In this document: piece by piece, positions 55,353 through 64,000 of the stretch
Numbering within the stretch: position 1 is the first letter of the stretch
Layout of the letters: each line of letters begins with the position of its first letter
Assembly: GCA_004294445.1 (NCBI GenBank)
Contig: REAZ01000020.1
Span: 1 to 64,000 of the forward strand
DNA: 64,000 bases
Direction of reading: 5' to 3'
DNA from: Cytophagales bacterium
Lineage (GTDB): Bacteria; Bacteroidota; Bacteroidia; Cytophagales; Thermoflexibacteraceae
Made by a program: the position numbers and the translations under genes
Notes under the pieces: model-generated
What the model saw: only the letters and a program-made list of their open reading frames with translations
The model's database searches: none
Told to the model about the DNA's origin: nothing

Positions 55353-56441
55353 TTAAAACCCTTGCATTGCTTGGCTTGCTTTGTTTCTCAAATAAAAATC
55401 AAGTAATACTACCGCCGTCATAGCCTCTACTATAGGCACAGCTCTTGGCACTACACAGGGGTCATGCCGTCCTTTGCCCGAAACAGTAATGCTCTCGCCT
55501 GCTTCATTTACACTTTCTTGGTCTTGCATAATAGTAGCTACAGGCTTAAAAGCTACTCGAAAATAAATATCTTCGCCATTGGAAATACCTCCTTGGATAC
55601 CTCCTGAGTAGTTTGTTTTGGTCTTTATTTTCCCATTTTCATCACTGTAGAAAATATCATTATGCTGCGAACCGTACATTTTTACTCCCTCAAAGCCACT
55701 GCCATACTCGAAGCCTTTGACCGCATTGATGCTTAACATTGCCTTGCCAAGCTCGGCGTGAAGTTTGTCAAAAGCAGGCTCTCCCAATCCTACAGGCGTT
55801 CCCTGCACTACACAAGTAACTACTCCGCCAATAGTATCTCTGTTTTTACGAGTTTCATCTATCAAATCTATCATTTTTTCAGCTACTTCGGGCAGGGGAC
55901 AGCGTACTATGTTCTGCTCTATTGCTGCAAAATCAAATTTGGAATAATCTTGAGGGACTTGGATATGCCCTACCTGAGAAACATAAGCCGTAATCTGAAT
56001 ACCAAGAGTAGCCAAAAACTGCTTGGCTACTGCTCCTGCTGCTACTCTGGCAAGGGTTTCTCGTGCCGAACTTCTGCCTCCTCCCCTATAATCCCTCGTT
56101 CCGTATTTTGCCTGATAGGTATAATCGGCATGAGATGGGCGAAATTTGTCTGCAATATGAGAATAGTCCTTGCTTCGTTGGTCTTCATTGAAAACGACTA
56201 ATGTGATAGGCATTCCTTGCGACTTTCCCTCAAAAATGCCCGAAAGCACTTGTACTTTGTCGCCTTCCTGCCTCTGTGTAGTGATTTTGGATTGCCCAGG
56301 TCGGCGGCGGTCAAGCTCTGTTTGTATAAAGTCCACGTCTATCGAAATACCTGATGGGAAACCGTCTATCACCACGCCCACTGCCGTTCCATGAGATTCG
56401 CCAAAAGTGCTGATTTTGAATAATTTGCCGTATGAGTTCAT
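55353..56441 (-). CDS. aroC: Chorismate synthase
   Basis: Final enzyme of the shikimate pathway, FMNH2-dependent, 362 residues. Signatures: [18 protein letters not shown] at the N terminus, [20 protein letters not shown], and [20 protein letters not shown] near the C terminus. The gene is apparently monocistronic. Confidence 0.97.
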   Translation of the reverse strand: MNSYGKLFKISTFGESHGTAVGVVIDGFPSGISIDVDFIQTELDRRRPGQSKITTQRQEGDKVQVLSGIFEGKSQGMPITLVVFNEDQRSKDYSHIADKFRPSHADYTYQAKYGTRDYRGGGRSSARETLARVAAGAVAKQFLATLGIQITAYVSQVGHIQVPQDYSKFDFAAIEQNIVRCPLPEVAEKMIDLIDETRKNRDTIGGVVTCVVQGTPVGLGEPAFDKLHAELGKAMLSINAVKGFEYGSGFEGVKMYGSQHNDIFYSDENGKIKTKTNYSGGIQGGISNGEDIYFRVAFKPVATIMQDQESVNEAGESITVSGKGRHDPCVVPRAVPIVEAMTAVVLLDFYLRNKASQAMQGF

Positions 56442-56878
56442 TAGTTATATATGATTATTAATTCTTATGATTTCCATTCCTTGTCCTACCTTTTTGTTGG
56501 TTTTGTTTCCAAATTTGGTATTTATTCATCTGTAAATCAATTTTTTAGCAAATATAATCATTTTTGTTAAATATCTATTATCCAAACTATCACAAAGAAT
56601 CTGTGAATAAAAAAACACTCAGAATCAAGAAGACACCAAAAGCAAATTCATTTTGGAGTTCAATTTTTTCATTATTCCTAATTAGTATCAGCAAAGGAAA
56701 AAATTGACATCGTCATTTGCTTACCTGAAATATTTTCTTTAACACCGCACTTATGACGACTGTTCTCTCTATAAAAGCATTGCTTGCCTTTTTATAAGTA
56801 TGAATCAACGCTTTTATCTCTTAAAAAAAATTGCATTTTGCGTAGATTTGTTTCACAAGTAACTTACTGCTTATTAGT
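56442..56878. other. Long AT-rich non-coding region
   Basis: No convincing coding frame, tRNA or repeat is seen over these 437 bases. A TAnnTTTG-like box, TAGATTTG at 56843-56850, lies 28 bases before the gene fragment at 56879 and may be its promoter. The region upstream of aroC is also here, so it includes that gene's promoter. Confidence 0.6.
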
Positions 56879-57151
56879 ATGTTTACTCGATGTTTGGCTT
56901 ATTTTTTTTGCTTGTCCCTGTTCCCTTGTACGGTTATAGCTCAAGATGCTACGGACAGTCTGATTCGTGTGCTTAAACAGACCAATCAGGATACCAATTA
57001 CGTTAATCGGGCAAACGACATCGCTACAAAGTTACGCAACAAAGAATGTTGTATTGAGCCTCCAAAGTTCGAAAATAGCGAATGTATTTGCAAAATATTT
57101 CTTGCTTTCAAAATAAAATACTTGCGAGATGGGGTGTTAAGTTTTCTTTAA
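56879..57151 (+). pseudogene. 5' fragment of a TPR/sensor-type gene
   Basis: Frame of 90 codons: signal peptide to about residue 21 (VIAQ), then DATDSLIRVLKQTNQDTNYV and NRANDIATKLRNK. This is how many Cytophagales two-component sensor or cyclase proteins with periplasmic TPR repeats begin. The likeness stops after residue 53; the rest (ECCIEPPKFENSECICK and on) is low-quality and ends early. The TPR array and the catalytic part are absent. Most likely a remnant with promoter and signal sequence retained. Confidence 0.6.
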
Positions 57152-57284
57152 GTTTTGTTTAGCTTTTCCTTCATAAACATTTTCCTGCTCTTTTGCGAAT
57201 ATTGTATTGTAAATCAAACACAAAATTTATATGAAAACAATTTGAAGAGCAAAAAATACGTGTATATTGCTTTGTAAAGTTTAA

Positions 57285-57326
57285 GGCAACTATTCTCTTA
57301 AAATCTTGTTTATGAGAATAGTTGCC
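57285..57326. repeat. Perfect 13-base hairpin before the S41 protease gene
   Basis: Arms GGCAACTATTCTC (57285-57297) and GAGAATAGTTGCC (57314-57326), 16-base loop. No T-run follows. It may be a terminator-like or regulatory structure, 51 bases before the ATG at 57378. Confidence 0.7.
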
Positions 57327-57377
57327 CTACATATAAAAGGCAAATAAAATTATTTCAAACCTAAAATATAAAAGTGT

Positions 57378-58721
57378 ATGTCTTTTTTAAGAAAAAAAAT
57401 TATTTATCTATCAGTAAAACAGTTCGTGCTGTTTTTGATTGTGGTTATCTCTTTTACTGCTTGTAAAAAAGATGCAGATAATGTCTTGGACACGCCACCG
57501 CCCACAGACGATTTGAGCAAAGCCAAATTAGCCCTGCTCGATACGATGCGTGAAATTTATTATTGGAACGAACGAGTACCCGCTGCAAGTCAAGTAAACG
57601 TTCGTAACTATGCTTCAGTGCAAGCTACTTTAGATGCCTTCAAACACCCGACAGATAGGTTTAGCATCATTGCCGATTTGGAGAAAATTACCAAAGAGTT
57701 TTCGGGAACGCCACAAGACTATGGCATAGGGGCATTCAGAGCCGATGCTCAGGGGAATGTTCGCATTGGCTATGTATATGAAGATTCTCCTTTGGGCAAA
57801 GAAGGCGTGATGCGAGGGAGTATTTTGCAAAAAATTGGGGGGCAAGTACCTTCTAATAATAATTTGGGAGCGGAGTTAGGGAAAGCACAAAATACCTTTG
57901 AAATCAGACTCTTAGATGGTACAGTAAAAACAATTAATGCCTCACAAGCGACCTACAAGGTGAATCCTGTGATGACAAAAAATATTATTACTGTTGGAAA
58001 TAAGAAAATTGCCTATTTAGCTTATAATTCTTTTTTGGGAAACCCTACGGAGGAGCAAACAAGGTTAAGTGCTATTTTTGGAGAGTTTAGGCAGGGAGGC
58101 GTGAGCGAATTGGTGCTTGATTTACGCTATAATGGCGGCGGCTACGTAAGTACGATGGGGCATTTGGCAAACCTGATAGCTCCTGCATCTGCTAATGGGA
58201 AAATCCTCTCTCAGCAAAAATGGAATGCAACTATCCAAGCACAATTCGGGCAGCAGATTCAGCAACAAGCACTAAGAATAAGCAGACAGCCAAACTCATT
58301 GAGTTTGCAAAGGGTAATTATAATTACTACACAGGGCAGTGCCTCTGCAAGTGAGCAAATTATTAATAATTTGAAACCATACATGAATGTAGTTACCGTA
58401 GGAAGTACCACGTATGGCAAGCCCGCATTTAACAGTCTGTTTGGTTATAAGCCTTTTGGTTTCTACCTCACCTTAGGCGTAATGGCAAATGCAAACGGAG
58501 AAGGCGACTTTTTCAATGGTATCTCGCCCACAATTACCGCTAATGATGACGTAACGAGGAACTTTGGAGATGTGCAGGAACTTTCGCTCAAGCAGGCTTT
58601 GAACTATATAGAAACAGGTTCGCTTTCGCCTATTAACGGCAGAGTAGAATCCAAAAATCAGTCGCCTATCATCGGGATAGAAAACCTAAGGACTTGGAAT
58701 ATCTTAAATGAGCTGAAATAA
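57378..58721 (+). CDS. S41-family C-terminal-processing-type protease, lipoprotein
   Basis: Predicted lipoprotein of 447 residues (lipobox ISFTAC, Cys29). A CTP-like N-terminal helical part is followed by a PDZ domain (YEDSPLGKEGVMRGSILQKI) and the S41 catalytic domain: VLDLRYNGGGYVSTM, the catalytic Ser in TQGSASASEQIINNL and the Lys in TTYGKPAFNS. It probably cleaves proteins in the periplasm or outer membrane. The DUF3267 gene follows 29 bases later. Confidence 0.9.
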   Translation: MSFLRKKIIYLSVKQFVLFLIVVISFTACKKDADNVLDTPPPTDDLSKAKLALLDTMREIYYWNERVPAASQVNVRNYASVQATLDAFKHPTDRFSIIADLEKITKEFSGTPQDYGIGAFRADAQGNVRIGYVYEDSPLGKEGVMRGSILQKIGGQVPSNNNLGAELGKAQNTFEIRLLDGTVKTINASQATYKVNPVMTKNIITVGNKKIAYLAYNSFLGNPTEEQTRLSAIFGEFRQGGVSELVLDLRYNGGGYVSTMGHLANLIAPASANGKILSQQKWNATIQAQFGQQIQQQALRISRQPNSLSLQRVIIITTQGSASASEQIINNLKPYMNVVTVGSTTYGKPAFNSLFGYKPFGFYLTLGVMANANGEGDFFNGISPTITANDDVTRNFGDVQELSLKQALNYIETGSLSPINGRVESKNQSPIIGIENLRTWNILNELK

Positions 58722-58750
58722 TTTTAATTAAGAAATTTTGAATTAAAGAC

Positions 58751-59377
58751 ATGAATCTAAAAATCAATGAGTTAGAAAATGCTCAAAAGTACCAACTTCT
58801 GTACGCACTTGACCATAGCGAAATCACAAGTTTTGCGCAGGCGGAATTTAAGAAACGCAATATTTTTACCATCTTCTATTTTCTTGTCAATGGGGCTTTT
58901 TTAGGTTCTCTTGGTTTTTTTGTAGCTTTGGATTTGCTTTCAGAAAAAGTAAATTGGATAGATATGTTTGGAGGCTTGTGCTTAGGCATTTTGGTCTGCT
59001 TTTCTGTAGTCATTCTCTTGCACGAACTCCTGCACGTATTGGCTTACAAAATAGTAGGGGCAGAGGAAACCGCTATCAAGGCAGATTGGAAAAAATTTGT
59101 CTTTGTGGCTGTGGCAGATAAGTTTGTAGCTGGGAGCAAAGCGTTCTATTTCATTGCTCTGCTACCTTTTACAGTTTTTACTATAGCTTTTCTTTTGGGC
59201 TTAAGCCTTACGAGTGGCTTTGTATTTTACATGATTTTGGGGGCTGCTTTTATGCACACAGCCTGTTGTGGCGGAGATTTTGCCTTAGTGAGTTATTTTT
59301 GGGAAAACAGAAACAAGCAAATTATTACCTATGATGACGTACCTCAAAAGAAATCTTATTTTTATGAGGTGCTTTGA
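58751..59377 (+). CDS. DUF3267 zincin-like membrane protein
   Basis: Membrane protein of 208 residues with four hydrophobic helices (about 35-57, 71-95, 130-155, 158-180). The HELLH motif (HExxH) in the second helix and a late CCGGDFALVSY segment are typical of DUF3267, predicted membrane zinc peptidases. It may form an operon with the S41 protease gene. Confidence 0.85.
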   Translation: MNLKINELENAQKYQLLYALDHSEITSFAQAEFKKRNIFTIFYFLVNGAFLGSLGFFVALDLLSEKVNWIDMFGGLCLGILVCFSVVILLHELLHVLAYKIVGAEETAIKADWKKFVFVAVADKFVAGSKAFYFIALLPFTVFTIAFLLGLSLTSGFVFYMILGAAFMHTACCGGDFALVSYFWENRNKQIITYDDVPQKKSYFYEVL

Positions 59378-59420
59378 CACTGTTTTTTATTGAAATTGTG
59401 TGCTTGTATAGAGCTAATAA

Positions 59421-59462
59421 AAAAAGAGGCTACTTTTTATATGAGAGAAGCCTCTTTTGTTT
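59421..59462. terminator. Bidirectional terminator
   Basis: Arms AAAAGAGGCT (59422-59431) and AGCCTCTTTT (59449-59458) between the convergent DUF3267 and accD genes. Confidence 0.8.
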
Positions 59463-59464
59463 TT

Positions 59465-60304
59465 TTATCGCAACATTTTTATCAGCAAAGTCAATTTTTC
59501 TTTTAGCCGTCTTCTATCCACAATAAAATCCAAAAAGCCATGTTCTAACAAAAATTCTGCTGTTTGGAAATCTTTGGGAAGGTCTTTACCGATGGTTTCA
59601 CGGATAACTCTTGGTCCTGCAAAGCCAATAAGGGCAGCAGGCTCCGCAATATTAAAATCACCAAGCATAGCAAAGGATGCAGAAACCCCGCCCGTAGTCG
59701 GGTCAGTCATGAGGGAAATATAAGGTACTTTGGCTTCGGAAAGTAATGCCAATTTAGCAGAAGTCTTTGCCATCTGCATCAGTGAAAAGCCTGCTTCCAT
59801 CATACGTGCGCCACCCGAACGCGAAATAATGAGCAGGGGATAGCGATGAATGCGAGCAAAGTCTATGGCTCTTGCTATTTTCTCCCCTACTACCGAACCC
59901 ATAGAGCCGCCAATAAAGTCGAAGTCCATACAAGCAACTACCATATCCAACCCATTTACTTTGCCATAGCCTGAGCGAAGTGCATCCTTGAGTCCCGTTT
60001 TGGCTTGGCTATCCTTAGTGCGTTTTGCATAAGGCTTACTATCAACAAATTGTAGCGGGTCGGCAGAAGACATCTCTGTGTCCAATTCAGTAAATTCATT
60101 GTCATCAAACAAAATCTCAAAATATTCTTTTGAGCCTATAGTAAAGTGATAACTATCATTTGGAGAAACATAACAGTTGTTCCGTAGTTCCTTGATATGC
60201 ACTATATGCCCCGCAGGTGTCTTTTTCCATAAGCCTGAAGGCGTGTCTTTTTTCTCCGTTGTTGGGGTTGTGATGCCTTTACTTTGCCTTTTAAACCAAC
60301 TCAT
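59465..60304 (-). CDS. accD: Acetyl-CoA carboxylase carboxyltransferase, beta subunit
   Basis: Protein of 279 residues, catalysing carboxyl transfer to acetyl-CoA at the start of fatty acid synthesis. The segment [37 protein letters not shown] and [17 protein letters not shown] are clear. The N-terminal zinc ribbon has lost its ligands: the usual CPxC pairs read KKTPAGH and YVSPNDSYH, leaving one Cys. The ATG at 60304 ([10 protein letters not shown]) matches relatives; ATG 60313 is also possible. Confidence 0.95.
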   Translation of the reverse strand: MSWFKRQSKGITTPTTEKKDTPSGLWKKTPAGHIVHIKELRNNCYVSPNDSYHFTIGSKEYFEILFDDNEFTELDTEMSSADPLQFVDSKPYAKRTKDSQAKTGLKDALRSGYGKVNGLDMVVACMDFDFIGGSMGSVVGEKIARAIDFARIHRYPLLIISRSGGARMMEAGFSLMQMAKTSAKLALLSEAKVPYISLMTDPTTGGVSASFAMLGDFNIAEPAALIGFAGPRVIRETIGKDLPKDFQTAEFLLEHGFLDFIVDRRRLKEKLTLLIKMLR

Positions 60305-60340
60305 ACTATCCATTTTGGTATTTTTTTTACGAGTGTATAA

Positions 60341-60381
60341 AAAAAATGGCAAACGCATAGCACAGAGTCAAGCGTTTGCCA
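60341..60381 (-). terminator. Terminator of the class I aldolase gene
   Basis: Arms TGGCAAACGC (60347-60356) and GCGTTTGCCA (60372-60381), followed on the minus strand by T opposite 60341-60346. It is directly upstream of accD, so it may act as an attenuator between the two genes. Confidence 0.8.
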
Positions 60382-60392
60382 GCTATATTGTT

Positions 60393-61469
60393 TTATGCGA
60401 TATCGACTTTTTTAGTCAGATAAACGTCTTGGATTGCGTTCAGAATGCCAACTCCGTCTTTCATTGGGCGTTGAAAAGCTTTTCTGCCAGAGATTAAGCC
60501 CATACCACCTGCTCGCTTATTGATAACGGCTGTTTTTACTGCTTCTGCCATGTCCGATTCGCCCGAAGAAGCACCGCCAGAGTTGATAAGCCCTGCCCTG
60601 CCCATGTAGCAGTTCGCTACTTGGTAGCGGCATAGGTCTATGACGTGGTCAGAACTCAATTCCGAATAGATACGCTTATCTGTTTTTCCATAAGAAGAGC
60701 CGCCCATATTCAAAGCCAAATAGCCACCATTATTTTCAGGTAGTTTCTGCTTGATGATGTCAGCTTCTATGGTTACGCCTAAGTGATTTGCCTGTCCTGT
60801 AAGGTCAGCAGAAACGTGATAGTCCACGCCATCTTTTTTAAAAGCACTGTTTCGAGTATAGCACCACAGAATAGTAGCCATACCTAACTCATGTGCTTCG
60901 TGGAATGCCTGAGCCACTTCTACGATTTGGCGAGTAGAGTTTTCAGAGCCGAAATAAATAGTAGCTCCGATAGCCGCCGCACCCAAGTTCCATGCCTCAC
61001 GCACCGAGCCAAACATGATTTGGTCTGCCTTGTTTGGATAGCTAAGAAGTTCGTTATGATTTACTTTTACTATCAAAGGAATTTTGTGTGCAAATTTGCG
61101 AGCCACCATGCCCAATACACCGTAAGTAGTAGCTACCGCATTGCAACCACCCTCGATGGCAAGTTTTACAATATTTTCAGGGTCAAAGTAAGCAGGATTT
61201 GGGGCAAAAGAAGCACCCGCACTATGCTCAATCCCTTGGTCGATAGGCAAAATAGACAAATAACCTGTGTTTGCCAATCTGCCCGTCCCAAATAGCTGTC
61301 CTAAACTTCTCAAAACCTGTGGGTTACGGTCTGTATAGGTGAACACTTGCTCAAGATATTTTGGATTTGGCAAATGAAGACTCTCTTTGGCGATAGTCTT
61401 AGACTTGTGGTTTAACAAACTGTCTGCATCTTTACCGAGCAATTCAGCGATTTTATCGTAGTTTAGCAT
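60393..61469 (-). CDS. fbaB: Class I fructose-bisphosphate aldolase (FbaB/DhnA type)
   Basis: Glycolytic/gluconeogenic aldolase of 358 residues. The segments [45 protein letters not shown] and [19 protein letters not shown] are typical of the archaeal-type class I family used by many Bacteroidota. It is followed by a terminator and accD. Confidence 0.93.
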   Translation of the reverse strand: MLNYDKIAELLGKDADSLLNHKSKTIAKESLHLPNPKYLEQVFTYTDRNPQVLRSLGQLFGTGRLANTGYLSILPIDQGIEHSAGASFAPNPAYFDPENIVKLAIEGGCNAVATTYGVLGMVARKFAHKIPLIVKVNHNELLSYPNKADQIMFGSVREAWNLGAAAIGATIYFGSENSTRQIVEVAQAFHEAHELGMATILWCYTRNSAFKKDGVDYHVSADLTGQANHLGVTIEADIIKQKLPENNGGYLALNMGGSSYGKTDKRIYSELSSDHVIDLCRYQVANCYMGRAGLINSGGASSGESDMAEAVKTAVINKRAGGMGLISGRKAFQRPMKDGVGILNAIQDVYLTKKVDIA

Positions 61470-61772
61470 TTTTGTAAGAATATGATAAGTGTTGTTAATA
61501 AATTTTCGAATATTTTGTTATTGGCTATTGGCTTATTCGATTATCTTAACTATATTATGCTTTGGTTTTTTTTGAAGTTAAAAAACTGAAAAACAATTAA
61601 TTATAAACAAAAAAAACAACTATTTAATACCTTTAAGGCTTTCAAACCCTCAAATATAGCTAATTTTTACAGATTACATTTTCTATTAAAAATTAATTAA
61701 TTTGTAATATCTTTGAATTCTCATTAATTTTACATTATATAGAGGGACTGAAGACAAAAAACGACTTTTCAA
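61470..61772. other. AT-rich intergenic region with a -7 box
   Basis: About 300 bases upstream of both fbaB (-) and the peptidoglycan-binding gene (+). TATCTTTG at 61708-61715 fits TAnnTTTG for the plus-strand gene set. I see no coding frame or repeat. Confidence 0.55.
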
Positions 61773-62402
61773 ATGAAACGAATTCTTATTTTATTGGTGG
61801 TAATAAGCCTAATAGTGATTGCTATTTTTCAGTATCTGAATTATAGAAAATTTAATGAAGATGGAAGCTATGATTATGTAGTAAGCGAAAAAATAGATGC
61901 CAACTACCACGATAAAGCTATCTTATCCGATTACTACAGTACAGCATATCAGATTGGTAGTTTGGCAAGAGAGGTCTGGTTTAACCACAGAATAGACGTA
62001 AAAGCTGTTGATAAGGGAGATGTAAATAGTGTAAATGCTTCTTTGGCGTACAGCCAACTGCGCATCAAAGCAAAGTCTTTGGAAAGCAAATTAATGGAAT
62101 CGAAAAGGCTGAAAGATTTGGGTTTTGATAATGAGGCGATTCGTTTCATAGAGGAAAAGGGAATTTCTGAGAAAAATTATCATGCCTATAAAATTTTGGG
62201 AGATAATGTCTTAAAAAAAGGAGATAAAAATGAAGCTGTTTGGGAACTGCAAAGACTTTTGGTAGCGGCGGGTTTCGAAATTCCTATCGACTGTATGTTT
62301 TCTGACCAAACGGAAACCGCATTAAAAGAATTTCAAAAATCTAAAAATATATTTCCATCGGGCATAGCGGGAACGCAAGTACTCAGGTTGCTAATGCAAT
62401 AA
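61773..62402 (+). CDS. Membrane-anchored protein with peptidoglycan-binding domain
   Basis: Protein of 209 residues with an N-terminal membrane anchor (RILILLVVISLIVIAIFQYL, residues 3-22). The middle part (residues 45-140) is charged and helical. The C-terminal 60 residues are a PG_binding_1 domain: LKKGDKNEAVWELQRLLVAA, then DCMFSDQTETALKEFQKSKN. It could hold the envelope complex suggested by the following genes to the wall. It heads a co-directional set of at least four genes. Confidence 0.8.
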   Translation: MKRILILLVVISLIVIAIFQYLNYRKFNEDGSYDYVVSEKIDANYHDKAILSDYYSTAYQIGSLAREVWFNHRIDVKAVDKGDVNSVNASLAYSQLRIKAKSLESKLMESKRLKDLGFDNEAIRFIEEKGISEKNYHAYKILGDNVLKKGDKNEAVWELQRLLVAAGFEIPIDCMFSDQTETALKEFQKSKNIFPSGIAGTQVLRLLMQ

Positions 62403-62437
62403 CTAAAAAATCTATATTTAAAATTTCATAAACTAAA

Positions 62438-62758
62438 ATGGAAAACATCGACAACTACACTAACTCAAGGATAGAGGCAGTACGCGACCTTATCTTTGGG
62501 CAGAATCTGAAAGAATACGAGGAAAAATTGCAAGCCATCTATAGCAAGATGAGTCTGCAAAATAGCCAAATTCAAAATGAAATGAATAGCCTGCGCGCCC
62601 AACTGATGGACAATATTGCAAGCATGGAATCTAAAATGCTTACGCAGATAGAAGATGTACGCAAAGCAACTGAAACAGAGCTTAACCGCCAGAACAACAC
62701 GCATTTGAGCAAAGATGCGGTAGGGAGCATACTAAGCCAAATTGCAAGGAATATTTAA
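62438..62758 (+). CDS. Coiled-coil protein with a VRxLIxG motif
   Basis: Soluble protein of 106 residues, almost entirely helical coiled coil (residues 25-95). Residues 11-30, RIEAVRDLIFGQNLKEYEEK, form a motif that occurs twice more in the next protein. It has no Cys or signal peptide. The family is not named to my knowledge. It starts 35 bases after the PG-binding gene. Confidence 0.75.
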   Translation: MENIDNYTNSRIEAVRDLIFGQNLKEYEEKLQAIYSKMSLQNSQIQNEMNSLRAQLMDNIASMESKMLTQIEDVRKATETELNRQNNTHLSKDAVGSILSQIARNI

Positions 62759-62775
62759 AAAATTGACCTATTTTT

Positions 62776-63423
62776 ATGGAAGAAATAAAAACATCATCAC
62801 AAGAGGAAATCTCGAAAGTGGAACTGGTAAGGGAGCTGATAGTAGGGCGAGACCGCAAGGAAATAGATGCACAGATGACGGGAATGAAAGACTTGTTTGC
62901 CTCGATGCTTGTCGAAAACAAACGAGAGTACGATAAGCAGGTCAATGACATGAAACATCTTTTTGTGAATATCTTAGAGGAAAACCGAAATGTATTTAAG
63001 CAACAACTTGACGAAATACAGAGAGCCATTCCACAGATGATTAACAAGACAGTTTCTAAGCAGCAGCAAGAAGAATTTATCTTGGTAGCCAACGAAAGTG
63101 AAAGGAAAGAGCAAATTCGCATGAGCAAAATAGATGCGGTTAAGGAAATTATTTTGGGGATGGATATGCACGAAATGGACGAAAAAGCTCAGAAAGTAAC
63201 CCAACAGTTAAATAATGACTACGACCAGCACCTCAAAAATTTGCAAACAATAGCCCAAGACGTAAGTGATGAGCTAAAAGCGTCTATCAATAGATTAAAT
63301 GACGTACTGCAAAGACTTAGTGATGAAATAGCAAATGCCCTGTCTAAAAATGATCGTCATCAGGCACATAGGCAGGTATTTAGCAAATATTTAGAAGAAA
63401 TGAGTGAAAAAATAAAGGCTTAA
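62776..63423 (+). CDS. Coiled-coil protein with two VRxLIxG motifs
   Basis: Soluble coiled-coil protein of 215 residues. The 20-residue motif of the preceding gene product recurs at 14-33 (KVELVRELIVGRDRKEIDAQ) and 118-137 (KIDAVKEIILGMDMHEMDEK), each followed by a heptad-rich helix. So it looks like two fused units of the previous gene. It begins 17 bases after that gene. A scaffold or filament-like role is possible but not shown. Confidence 0.75.
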   Translation: MEEIKTSSQEEISKVELVRELIVGRDRKEIDAQMTGMKDLFASMLVENKREYDKQVNDMKHLFVNILEENRNVFKQQLDEIQRAIPQMINKTVSKQQQEEFILVANESERKEQIRMSKIDAVKEIILGMDMHEMDEKAQKVTQQLNNDYDQHLKNLQTIAQDVSDELKASINRLNDVLQRLSDEIANALSKNDRHQAHRQVFSKYLEEMSEKIKA

Positions 63424-63463
63424 CTTAACACTGCTAAGTCTATAATGGCTAAAACCAAAATAT

Positions 63464-64000
63464 ATGGAAGATGAGATACTTCAGCAGCTAAAAAGTATTT
63501 TTCTTGAAGAGGAAACCCAAAAAAGAACTCTTTTAGAAAAAGAAGTGAAGATTTTGCAGAATGAAATATCGCCTGAGCAAATCTCTTTGCGACTTGAACC
63601 TATTGTGAATCAGAAAGTTGATGAAATAAAAAGCAACATGAGTGCGCTTTCAGGTGAGGCTCTCGGAGTAGCTATTCGCACACAAATACAGAACAACAAA
63701 GAGGATATTATTGACGCACTTTACCCAATTATGGGTAACCTGATACAGAAGTTTATTCAGGCAGAACTTGAAAAACTTGCCGATAATATCAATAAGCAAA
63801 TAGATGATACGCTATCTTGGCAGTCTATAAAGCGCGAGTTTTTAGGGCTTTTTGGTATCAAACAAAATAACCAACTCATGACCGCCGCCATGAAGCCACA
63901 GATAGAGGAGGGCATGGTTATCTACCAAAATTCAGGCTTGCTCATTGGGCATTATACCAGCAAAGGTACTTTAGACCAAGACATGATTGCGGGAATGCTT
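63464..64000 (+). CDS. Envelope protein with OmpA-family-associated N-terminal region (partial)
   Basis: Open at the right edge; 179 residues are visible. An N-terminal helix (residues 5-30, ILQQLKSIFLEEETQKRTLL) is a degenerate form of the VRxLIxG unit. Residues 81-179 (DIIDALYPIMGNLIQKFIQA, DDTLSWQSIKREFLGLFGIK, GMVIYQNSGLLIGHYTSKGT, DQDMIAGML) resemble the region that comes before the OmpA domain in certain proteobacterial and cyanobacterial proteins (pattern DALxPVMGxxI, LSWxxLKWRxEA, GLLLAHV). The OmpA part would be outside the window. Start ATG at 63464, 40 bases after the previous stop. Confidence 0.7.
   Translation, partial: MEDEILQQLKSIFLEEETQKRTLLEKEVKILQNEISPEQISLRLEPIVNQKVDEIKSNMSALSGEALGVAIRTQIQNNKEDIIDALYPIMGNLIQKFIQAELEKLADNINKQIDDTLSWQSIKREFLGLFGIKQNNQLMTAAMKPQIEEGMVIYQNSGLLIGHYTSKGTLDQDMIAGML

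Overview
This window comes from a member of the Bacteroidota, most likely a Cytophagales-type gliding or marine/freshwater bacterium. The evidence is the AT-rich sequence with few Shine-Dalgarno sequences, repeated TAnnTTTG-type -7 promoter boxes (several with a TTG 19-20 bases upstream), the Bacteroidota-specific DUF4295 protein next to rpmG/rpmB, DUF58 and BatA proteins, Oar-like and carboxypeptidase-regulatory TonB receptors, and a GMC oxidoreductase of Bacteroidota type. The genus cannot be fixed from sequence reading alone.

Layout. 1-8 kb: DUF58 protein, class A penicillin-binding protein, TPR protein, BatA protein, then rnpA, an unnamed 43-residue basic protein and rpmH. 8-11 kb: a secreted beta-propeller-like lipoprotein and a GH140-like glycosidase. 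11-17.8 kb: a tightly overlapping seven-gene minus-strand operon (150-aa unknown protein, ATP-grasp ligase, GNAT-like protein, extended SDR, metallo-beta-lactamase-fold hydrolase, PaaK/F390-type adenylating enzyme, KAS III). It looks like an uncharacterised small-molecule pathway. 18-35 kb: GapN-like dehydrogenase, large Oar-like TonB receptor, DUF3500/HupE pair, esterase with a divergent AraC regulator, second TonB receptor, hisG, apbE, map, a membrane protein, tRNA-Ala(GGC). 35-42.5 kb: mazG, a TetR-headed membrane gene set, a sugar dehydrogenase/PKD/cytochrome c/CBM-like protein, an orphan TRAP large permease.

42.6-48 kb: a probable metal-homeostasis operon (secreted Cys-pair protein, COG0523 GTPase, two DUF3526 permeases, ABC ATPase) preceded by a perfect 7-1-7 palindrome. 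Its first permease carries an in-frame TAA. Immediately downstream is a chimeric scar: a 5'-truncated vanadium-haloperoxidase-like gene abutting a duplicate of the 3' end of the TRAP permease. 48.6-56.4 kb: GMC oxidoreductase, ftsY, DUF4295/rpmG/rpmB, two copies of a nested palindromic repeat, a GH57 homologue lacking its middle part, an XRE regulator, rpsF-rpsR-rplI, aroC.

56.4-64 kb: a truncated sensor/TPR gene fragment, an S41 protease, a DUF3267 metalloprotease-like protein, accD (without zinc-ribbon cysteines), class I aldolase, and a plus-strand set of a peptidoglycan-binding-domain protein, two coiled-coil proteins sharing a repeated 20-residue motif, and a partial gene resembling the N-terminal part of OmpA-type envelope proteins. 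The best candidates for undescribed biology are the 11-17.8 kb operon, the metal operon with its operator and nonsense codon, and the coiled-coil/envelope cluster at the right edge.
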